In this document: piece by piece, positions 56,769 to 64,000 of the stretch | Numbering within the stretch: position 1 is the stretch's first letter | Layout: each line of letters opens with the position of its first letter | NCBI GenBank assembly: GCA_958299035.1 | Contig: CATQJL010000223.1 | Coordinates: 14,293,742-14,357,741, forward strand | DNA length: 64,000 nucleotides | Direction of reading: 5' to 3' | DNA from: Cylicocyclus nassatus | Taxonomy: Eukaryota; Nematoda; Chromadorea; Rhabditida; Strongylidae | Made by a program: the position numbers and the translations under genes | The notes under the pieces: model-generated | Databases searched by the model: none | What the model was told of the DNA's origin: nothing | Seen by the model: the letters and a program-made list of their open reading frames with translations, nothing else

Positions 56769-57335
56769 TCAGAAACTTTTCTTTATCATGTCAATATTTC
56801 TTTTGCTGAAAATGTCTACCTTTTTGATCAGATCTGCAACTGTGTCGTCTGCCTTCGTGCCTCTGCAACAGAGAAAAAGGATCAGAATAGAAATCTCTAC
56901 CAATAGCTGATTGATAATATGAGGCCAGACAACATACCGTTGATATACTTCAAACGCATATACATTTTGGATGTACTGAAGTAGCTACTGGAACGCGTGT
57001 GTACGAACGAGACTCCTTTTTGCAGTCACAACAGAACCACTGAAAGACGATATGCACGAACCTCGAGAAAATTACCAACTTTGCTGGTAAAATGATCTCG
57101 AGCTGTCATGCAACTTTGGTAATCTTCCCACTTAATTTGATCGAGTACCACCACCATAGACTGTGCTGCTGCATCCTTACCCAGTTTTTTATCATTGAAA
57201 GCTTTCGCCAATCTGTGATCCAGACAATCAGGTTTACATGGCTTCCCGTCGGAAGCAGTAATAAAAAAGTCAATAACTAAAATCTTTATGCTTACTTACT
57301 TGATGAGAAGGAAAGGCTAGCATTAGACACTCACC
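56769..57335 (-). CDS. 3' exons of a minus-strand host gene, unknown protein
   Basis: Minus-strand exons: one ending at the GTGAGTG donor (57335; reads NNESNVAFSRYT), then 57276-57062, 56975-56938 and 56862-56769, with introns of 58, 86 and 75 nt. All phases agree to a TGA. The main exon reads IDFFITASDGKPCKPDC, LAKAFNDKKLGKDAAAQSM and DQIKWEDYQSCMTARDHF. The small exon reads YIQNVYAFEVYQ, and the last GTKADDTVADLIKKVDIFSK then RNIDMIKKSF. The composition is clearly protein-like with three to four Cys and no membrane segment in the visible part. The family is not recognised. The 5' end was not found; a TAA lies 20-30 codons upstream of the first exon, so an earlier acceptor or start is needed. 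Confidence 0.55.
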
Positions 57336-57667
57336 GGTATAGCGACTAAATGCAACATTGCTTTCGTTGTTCAAACCTACCTTTAGGGCACTTTATAATG
57401 TCGAAAAAGTAGTTGTACTGCAATTAGCACGGGTCCAATTGCTGTGCACTCTTTTGCGCTCGCACAGCATTTGCGTCTTTGACATTGACATCTATGAAAT
57501 GCAATTAACGGCACTAAAATTAGCAACAATCGCTAGGCACATTTTGTAGATGCCCAACCTTGACCTACAAAAGAGCCATTATTGTTTTCTCATTCTAATC
57601 GACGAGCATCAAATTGAGTAGCTTCTATATTCGGCTCTGTCTGAGCATCAGTAAGGGATTATTTTAG

Positions 57668-57900
57668 TGATTATGTAACAGAATTGTCGTATATTAAACT
57701 TGGTGCTATGGAAAAGCTTGATAAAAAGAAGAAGCAGAAAATTCGAAAGAAGTCACTATTACAGCCCATTCCACAGAAAATCGCAATGAACATAGCATCA
57801 CACGTCTTTGGCTAATTTCCGATTATTTTTTTCTTAGCGCGGAGACTCGTCGAAAGTGGTCTACTTATCAATGAAACGCTATCCGGAATGTTTAAATTAA
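57668..57900 (+). CDS. Possible host exon(s), lysine-rich, unknown
   Basis: After TATTTTAG at 57667 a frame reads DYVTELSYIKLGAMEKLDKK, then KKQKIRKKSLLQPIPQKIAM to a TAA at 57815. If spliced at a weak GTCTTT donor (57804) to CTTAG (57837) it continues RGDSSKVVYLSMKRYPECLN to a TAA at 57900. The upstream exon is not found. Confidence 0.35.
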
Positions 57901-58012
57901 GATTTTGATTTCGTTCCAAACATGCCATTCATTTCGATAAAAGATGAATTTTTATTATGGCAAGTGCGCCATGAACAACGAAGATTTTGAAGCTTTATAA
58001 TTTTGGTTTCAG

Positions 58013-58102
58013 TATAGTTGGCTAATAAACAATATTCCAGTCGATTTTGCGTTTTTTCCAAGTGCTGTTCACAAATTTTTATCCAGTGTTTGGTATCTCT
58101 AG
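58013..58102 (+). CDS. Possible terminal exon, present in both duplication units
   Basis: After GGTTTCAG a frame of 29 codons reads SWLINNIPVDFAFFPSAVHK, then FLSSVWYL to a TAG. It lies 30 bp inside the duplicated unit and is repeated at 61470-61559. The upstream exon is unknown. Confidence 0.25.
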   Translation, partial: YSWLINNIPVDFAFFPSAVHKFLSSVWYL

Positions 58103-58117
58103 AAACAGGGCCCACAG

Positions 58118-58254
58118 GTGTTTGTGTGTGTACGTGTACATATGTGTATGTGTATGTGTATGTATGTGTATGTGTATGTGTATGTGTATGTGCATGTGTA
58201 TGTGTGTATATGTATGTGTACTGTATGTGTATATGTGTATGTGTTTGTGTGTAC
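58118..58254. repeat. (TG)n/TATGTG microsatellite
   Basis: About 135 bp of GTGTATGT-type repeats; produces spurious VCVCVC frames on both strands. Repeated at 61575-61711. Confidence 0.9.
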
Positions 58255-58313
58255 TTCTGATAGTTTTGACTAAATTTGAAAATGTAAAGACTAGAGGAAG
58301 CTTTAATTTTGCA

Positions 58314-60569
58314 CCCTTATTATAAAACTGAATGTATGTTTGTCTGTATGTATGCATGTATGTCTGTGTGTGCGTATGTTCCGAATAGAAAACTGCATTT
58401 CTCGACCGATCAGAACCAAACTTGGCACACATACACTTTAGGGCGGGGCAAGTGTCGTAGGCTTTTTTCATCGATCGATATCGATATCATTTTTTATCGA
58501 CTTCTTTGTAAAGTTGAGCTACGGGACTGGGAGTTCGCACAGGCTGTAATCGAGCATGCTGATTACGAATGCGATATTAATATTATTTTTTGAAGTTATC
58601 CGTTAGTTTTAGGCTCGTATGCACGTACTTCCCGCTGGGGAGGGGAGGGGAACTGGATCCCCAGGGAAACGATACCCTCTCTTAAACCCCGCTATGTCAG
58701 AGGGGAGGGGAGCGATCCCCTCCCCGCACCCACAGCGGGGATGGTGTCATTGCGGTAGCCGCATTAGCTCACGGCTACCAGAAGACCTCGGCAAAAAAGC
58801 TATTTTCAGCCAATTTTTGTGTAAAAGAATGGCTTTTGGAATAAATTGTACACGAGTGTGATTTCGAGAGTCTTTGTTCCTTTCCTCCGTCTTCTCCTTT
58901 TTCTCCTTTCACCCCTCCCATTGTAACTCTCTCCGTCGGTCTCTCCTTCTTTTCCCTATTACTGGTTCTAGGCTTTGTTCTACTCGTTAAGTGCTTTCGT
59001 AGTAGTGATGTTGATTTTCAAAGTAGTGACTCTATTTTCATGTTATAGTTTCCTATCAATTATGTTAAAGCTTACTTCTCTCATAAAAGAATTCATGAAT
59101 GTGCAGTTTTGTAGTTTCTGTAGTTTCTTTTCAATGTTTGCTAGCCGTTTTTTTTGCGGTATTATTTCGCTGCCACAAACTCTGTAGTTGATTTCAGGGG
59201 TATCGATCGGGCGAACTCCAACGGGGATCCCTCGATCCCTTCCCCTCCCCTCCCCGTATGCACGAATGGAGCTCAACAATGCGGGGGGGGGGAAATCGAC
59301 ATCCCCTGCAACAGAGTAGGGGTTCGATGGTATAGATCGTGCCAGAGAAGCAATATTTTGGTTTTAATCAGTTAATACCAAGCATTTCGTTCAACTTGAT
59401 GAGAGATTTTCTTTGAAAGCCGAGTTCCTCTCTTAGCGACCTGTAGCTTGCAATTTTGTCTCCCTCCTCTATATTCTCCCCTCGAGAAGAAACCCGAGCA
59501 ATAATAGCTTCAATTTCGAATATTTGTAGGAGTTGTTGATCATTCAAAAAATTTGCGCATTTTTCATGTGACATAATATTTTGACGATATAGGCTGATTA
59601 AACACATTGTAACTATCGTATTATGATATATTGCCTTTATCTTGTTATCTTAACATGAGCTGCCTTGAAAAAATCTAGGAAGTAGCAGATTTGCCTAATT
59701 CTGAGTAGAGATTCCCAGGGAAGTGATCCCCTCTCCAGCGTTCCCCTCGTGCATAGCAGGGATGGCTGCTGGGGATCATTCCCTTGAGAAAATGGACGGT
59801 CTGTCGCTAATAGCTACAGCCTCTATAAAGAGCTGGCACCATTTGCAGATTCTGTTATGAATGGGAACTCTGACTTGAGTGCCCGGGCACCCCCCCCCCT
59901 TTTTCTGCAGCATGATGTCTTATCCATTCACTGCAGAGACATCTTGGCTTCTACTGTTGAACCTCTTTAAGCTGGAATGGGCAGCATGAGGGAATGTGAG
60001 CAACATTCATGAAAACAGCAAGAATCTAATGGGCGTAAGAATTATCAATTTTGGTGCACGGAGCACAATCACAGCAGACACGCATACCGCCATGACTGAA
60101 GAGTTGTCGATGACCAAATAAAGACGAGTAGCTGTCAAAAGATGAGAACGGGGAAAAATTACTATAGAAAAGCGGAAGAGAAGTAATTTCCCCGCACGAT
60201 CCCCCTTGTGCATAAGGGGGTTCACTTCCCCTGCTCCCAGGGGATCCCTTTTCCGATATTGTCTTTGTGCATACGGGGGTTCGCGTGGGGAGGGGAGGGG
60301 AGCCCCAGCGGGGATCATTTCAATGATAAAACGCACTCCCCCTCCCCGCGGGGATGTACGTGCATACGGGCCTTATAGATTCAAGTTTTTCTGGCAAAGT
60401 TTGGCCTGCGGGGCTGGGAGTTGGTACAGGGGGATAAGTGAGCATGCTGATTACTAACACAGCGGGGGTAGGGGATCGACATGTAAAAGTGGGCACAAGG
60501 AGATAGTAGAGATGGGACCTTTATCGTATTGTTTTGGAAGGGCCGGGCGGAGCCGGGTAAGCCAGCTAA
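58314..60569 (+). mobile_element. Non-autonomous Helitron, about 2.26 kb, carrying a Harbinger-type element
   Basis: Starts near CCCTTATTATAAAACTG (aligned base for base with the family start TCTTATATATAAAGCTG, after A at 58313) and ends GTAAGCCAGCTAA before T, with the usual GC hairpin. CTAA fits the CTRR rule. Internal markers ATCGATCGATATCGAT, GGGACTGGGAG and ATCGAGCATGCTGATTACGA match the other Helitrons here. The body is interrupted at 58612-60372. Confidence 0.75.
58612..60372. mobile_element. Harbinger/PIF-type non-autonomous element nested in the Helitron
   Basis: TIRs GGCTCGTATGCACGTAC and, inverted, GGCCCGTATGCACGTACATC, both continuing into C/G-rich CCCGCKGGGGAGGGG, are flanked by TTA on each side (58609-58611, 60373-60375). 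Removing it restores a Helitron sequence collinear with the 489-bp copy. The interior has several further GTGCATA plus C- or G-run boxes in both orientations (about 59255, 59750, 60210, 60270). Minus-strand open frames at 59368-59607 and 60007-60336 show no transposase motif. Confidence 0.7.
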
Positions 60570-60890
60570 TCACACTTTTTCAAAAGCTTACAGCAAAAAT
60601 GAAGTAGATCTTCCTTATATCCAAGCATTTGGTAGATTCACAGGTTTTTTATAAATGTTGATGACGGTAAATTTGCTTAACATAGGATAGTAGTGAATGA
60701 AAAATGGCCTTTAGTCTTTGTACTAGCGAACGATTGTGTGTTCTTATAACGAGTTCTCAAAAAAAAACCTGCAAGCAGTGAGATAGATTCGGTCATACAT
60801 CATAATGAAGTCATGCATGCGAGAGAAGTGCACGGTTTGATAGCACCTTTACTTCAATCATTGTCTCTCTTTTCGATAAATGAATTTTAG
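60570..60890. other. Spacer after Helitron, no gene seen
   Basis: No supported feature before the exon candidate at 60891. Confidence 0.3.
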
Positions 60891-61352
60891 ATCTAATTTG
60901 AACGTTTTGTTTTGGTTCCACTATTGGTGTGATCTATCCATTGTCCGCGTACGACAACAGAGTGTTTTGGCGACATAGTGCAGAAGCCGATCTACTCAAT
61001 ATCTCAAAGCCTATGCGAACAGATTGAGTTCCACTCTAGCAGATTTGCATACCCATCTAGTTCCTCCTACCTTCAAATTTTAGGTATCAGGTGACTTTCT
61101 AAATATTGGTTATGAAGAAGCTTCTGAAGACGTGAATATAGACAATACATATTGTCATTCAAAAGTACCGTAAGTAGAGATTCTAGAACAAGTCAACTGA
61201 TGTGACGAACATACATTCCTTTCTTATTTTCTAGTCAGCACTACGCCACGGGAATTCCGCACTTTCATTATCCTCAAAAATACGTGAATCGTCAAGTTGA
61301 AAAATCAGTTGTTCTACGGCGCTTTTTTGCCTCATTAGGATTCAAACGATAG
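60891..61352 (+). CDS. Three-exon 3' end of a host gene, unknown protein
   Basis: Exons 61084-61169 and 61235-61352 are joined by a 65-nt intron (GTAAGT donor, TTTTCTAG acceptor) in phase, ending at TAG. They read SGDFLNIGYEEASEDVNI, then HYATGIPHFHYPQKYVNRQ and VEKSVVLRRFFASLGFKR. A weaker upstream exon 60891-60948 (NLNVLFWFHYWCDLSIVR, GTACGA donor) is in compatible phase. The family is not recognised. The gene lies inside the tandem duplication unit, so a second copy of these exons is expected just beyond the window. Confidence 0.45.
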
Positions 61353-61770
61353 AAGCACCAGCATGCACTTTTTGAACTGCAGTAAAGCACACATTACAAA
61401 AGCATTAAGCGTACGCCTTTGCTAATTAATGCAAAGAAAGATTTTGAAGCTTTATAATTTTGGTTTCAGTATAGTTGGCTAATAAACAATATTCCAGTCG
61501 ATTTTGCGTTTTTTCCAAGTGCTGTTCACAAATTTTTATCCAGTGTTTGGTATCTCTAGAAACAGGGCCCACAGGTGTTTGTGTGTGTACGTGTACATAT
61601 GTGTATGTGTATGTGTATGTATGTGTATGTGTATGTGTATGTGTATGTGCATGTGTATGTGTGTATATGTATGTGTACTGTATGTGTATATGTGTATGTG
61701 TTTGTGTGTACTTCTGATAGTTTTGACTAAATTTGAAAATGTAAAGACTAGAGGAAGCTTTAATTTTGCA

Positions 61771-64000
61771 CCCTTATTATAAAACTGAATGTATGTTTGT
61801 CTGTATGTATGCATGTATGTCTGTGTGTGCGTATGTTCCGAATAGAAAACTGCATTTCTCGACCGATCAGAACCAAACTTGGCACACATACACTTTAGGG
61901 CGGGGCAAGTGTCGTAGGCTTTTTTTCATCGATCGATATCGATATCATTTTTTATCGACTTCTTTGTAAAGTTGAGCTACGGGACTGGGAGTTCGCACAG
62001 GCTGTAATCGAGCATGCTGATTACGAATGCGATATTAATATTATTTTTTGAAGTTATCCGTTAGTTTTAGGCTCGTATGCACGTACTTCCCGCTGGGGAG
62101 GGGAGGGGAACTGGATCCCCAGGGAAACGATACCCTCTCTTAAACCCCGCTATGTCAGAGGGGAGGGGAGCGATCCCCTCCCCGCACCCACAGCGGGGAT
62201 GGTGTCATTGCGGTAGCCGCATTAGCTCACGGCTACCAGAAGACCTCGGCAAAAAAGCTATTTTCAGCCAATTTTTGTGTAAAAGAATGGCTTTTGGAAT
62301 AAATTGTACACGAGTGTGATTTCGAGAGTCTTTGTTCCTTTCCTCCGTCTTCTCCTTTTTCTCCTTTCACCCCTCCCATTGTAACTCTCTCCGTCGGTCT
62401 CTCCTTCTTTTCCCTATTACTGGTTCTAGGCTTTGTTCTACTCGTTAAGTGCTTTCGTAGTAGTGATGTTGATTTTCAAAGTAGTGACTCTATTTTCATG
62501 TTATAGTTTCCTATCAATTATGTTAAAGCTTACTTCTCTCATAAAAGAATTCATGAATGTGCAGTTTTGTAGTTTCTGTAGTTTCTTTTCAATGTTTGCT
62601 AGCCGTTTTTTTTTGCGGTATTATTTCGCTGCCACAAACTCTGTAGTTGATTTCAGGGGTATCGATCGGGCGAACTCCAACGGGGATCCCTCGATCCCTT
62701 CCCCTCCCCTCCCCGTATGCACGAATGGAGCTCAACAATGCGGGGGGGGGGGGGGGGAAATCGACATCCCCTGCAACAGAGTAGGGGTTCGATGGTATAG
62801 ATCGTGCCAGAGAAGCAATATTTTGGTTTTAATCAGTTAATACCAAGCATTTCGTTCAACTTGATGAGAGATTTTCTTTGAAAGCCGAGTTCCTCTCTTA
62901 GCGACCTGTAGCTTGCAATTTTGTCTCCCTCCTCTATATTCTCCCCTCGAGAAGAAACCCGAGCAATAATAGCTTCAATTTCGAATATTTGTAGGAGTTG
63001 TTGATCATTCAAAAAATTTGCGCATTTTTCATGTGACATAATATTTTGACGATATAGGCTGATTAAACACATTGTAACTATCGTATTATGATATATTGCC
63101 TTTATCTTGTTATCTTAACATGAGCTGCCTTGAAAAAATCTAGGAAGTAGCAGATTTGCCTAATTCTGAGTAGAGATTCCCAGGGAAGTGATCCCCTCTC
63201 CAGCGTTCCCCTCGTGCATAGCAGGGATGGCTGCTGGGGATCATTCCCTTGAGAAAATGGACGGTCTGTCGCTAATAGCTACAGCCTCTATAAAGAGCTG
63301 GCACCATTTGCAGATTCTGTTATGAATGGGAACTCTGACTTGAGTGCCCGGGCACCCCCCCCCCCTTTTTCTGCAGCATGATGTCTTATCCATTCACTGC
63401 AGAGACATCTTGGCTTCTACTGTTGAACCTCTTTAAGCTGGAATGGGCAGCATGAGGGAATGTGAGCAACATTCATGAAAACAGCAAGAATCTAATGGGC
63501 GTAAGAATTATCAATTTTGGTGCACGGAGCACAATCACAGCAGACACGCATACCGCCATGACTGAAGAGTTGTCGATGACAAAATAAAGACGAGTAGCTG
63601 TCAAAAGATGAGAACGGGGAAAAATTACTATAGAAAAGCGGAAGAGAAGTAATTTCCCCGCACGATCCCCCTTGTGCATAAGGGGGTTCACTTCCCCTGC
63701 TCCCAGGGGATCCCTTTTCCGATATTGTCTTTGTGCATACGGGGGTTCGCGTGGGGAGGGGAGGGGAGCCCCAGCGGGGATCATTTCAATGATAAAACGC
63801 ACTCCCCCTCCCCGCGGGGATGTACGTGCATACGGGCCTTATAGATTCAAGTTTTTCTGGCAAAGTTTGGCCTGCGGGGCTGGGAGTTGGTACAGGGGGA
63901 TAAGTGAGCATGCTGATTACTAACACAGCGGGGGTAGGGGATCGACATGTAAAAGTGGGCACAAGGAGATAGTAGAGATGGGACCTTTATCGTATTGTTT
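61771..64000 (+). mobile_element. Second copy of the Helitron (cut by window end)
   Basis: Same 5' start and internal markers as 58314-60569. The window ends about 35 bp before the expected hairpin and CTAA. Confidence 0.75.
62070..63838. mobile_element. Second copy of the nested Harbinger-type element
   Basis: Same TIRs and TTA flanks as 58612-60372; 1,769 bp because the G run near 62745 is six bases longer and a T run and a C run are each one base longer. It shares its insertion site with copy 1, showing that the duplication came after the insertion. Confidence 0.7.

Larger units (their letters stand above)
57981..61437 (+). repeat. Tandem duplication, unit 1 (3,457 bp)
   Basis: 57981-60534 is repeated at 61438-64000 in the same orientation. 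The second unit starts exactly where the first would end, so this is a direct tandem duplication whose second unit runs off the window. Differences found over about 2.55 kb are one base substitution near 60116 (C/A) and four homopolymer length changes (T near 58460, T near 59150, G near 59285, C near 59893). Left-end overlap at the junction is only AAG. Confidence 0.85.
61438..64000 (+). repeat. Tandem duplication, unit 2 (truncated by window end)
   Basis: Near-identical to 57981-60534, offset 3,457 bp at the start and 3,466 bp at the end because of homopolymer length changes. It contains the second microsatellite, the second Helitron start (about 61771) and the second Harbinger-type element. 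Confidence 0.85.

Noticed and set aside
58018..58471. Coding frames rich in VCVCVC or THTHTH on both strands (also 61475-61889)
   Set aside because: They are translations of a TG microsatellite.
59368..60336. Harbinger transposase or Myb-like gene inside the nested element
   Set aside because: The minus-strand frames show no DDE or Myb motif and are short.
1..64000. CRISPR array or bacterial operon content
   Set aside because: Repeats are TIRs, microsatellites or dispersed elements without regular spacer spacing, and genes are intron-bearing and isolated.

Overview
This is eukaryotic, AT-rich, repeat-dense DNA, most probably from a nematode. That assignment is inference. It rests on compact host genes with many introns of about 45-60 nt ending in TTTTAG or TTGCAG, on a Ty3/gypsy pol that reads like the K02A2.6-type elements of nematodes, and on an RTE-type LINE tail. 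I see no bacterial operons, ribosomal RNA, intact tRNA gene or CRISPR array. Host genes are small, sparse and mostly unrecognised. The bulk of the window is transposable elements in several layers of nesting.

Layout. 0.4-2.5 kb: decayed Ty3/gypsy pol (minus). 3.4-4.3 kb: broken five-exon gene. 5.6-5.8 kb: tRNA-derived SINE-like sequence. 6.3-7.1 kb: four-exon host gene. 8.4-12.3 kb: decayed Penelope-like retroelement (PLE) with its GIY-YIG endonuclease upstream of the reverse transcriptase, whose 3' hammerhead-like motif is split by an 840-bp MITE. 12.4-13.5 kb: gypsy gag and LTR-like remnants. 13.6-15.9 kb: hAT-type MITEs, one carrying a 489-bp Helitron. 16.3-18.5 kb: inverted repeat enclosing a mariner-type MITE. 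19.3-28.3 kb: host exons (one gene complete, 23.9-24.4 kb) among MITEs. 31.2-37.1 kb: small MITEs, a decayed ORF, a foldback with a Helitron in its loop, and a 2-kb Helitron with a nested TIR element. 39.3-40.7 kb: TIR element with perfect 8-bp target duplication and a 48-bp perfect palindrome. 41.5-44.6 kb: second, better preserved PLE with the same permuted order. 45.4-53.2 kb: mariner MITE, LINE tail, a giant foldback of nearly 4 kb with another mariner MITE in its loop, then four more inverted repeats. 53.8-57.9 kb: host exons on both strands. 58-64 kb: a nearly identical tandem duplication whose unit (3,457 bp) carries a Helitron with a nested Harbinger-type element and three host exons.

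The most notable system is the pair of PLEs. They show GIY-YIG before RT, a C-x2-C pair between the two halves of the GIY-YIG motif followed by histidines, and a 3' hammerhead-like core. This matches what is published for the Naiad/Chlamys PLE clade with permuted domains. The two copies are too divergent to be one family.

The nested insertions give a relative history: hAT MITE before Helitron; Helitron before 8-bp-TSD element and before Harbinger element; PLE before Harbinger MITE; foldbacks before the mariner and Helitron in their loops; and last the tandem duplication. All boundaries were read by eye, and family assignments were not checked by any search.
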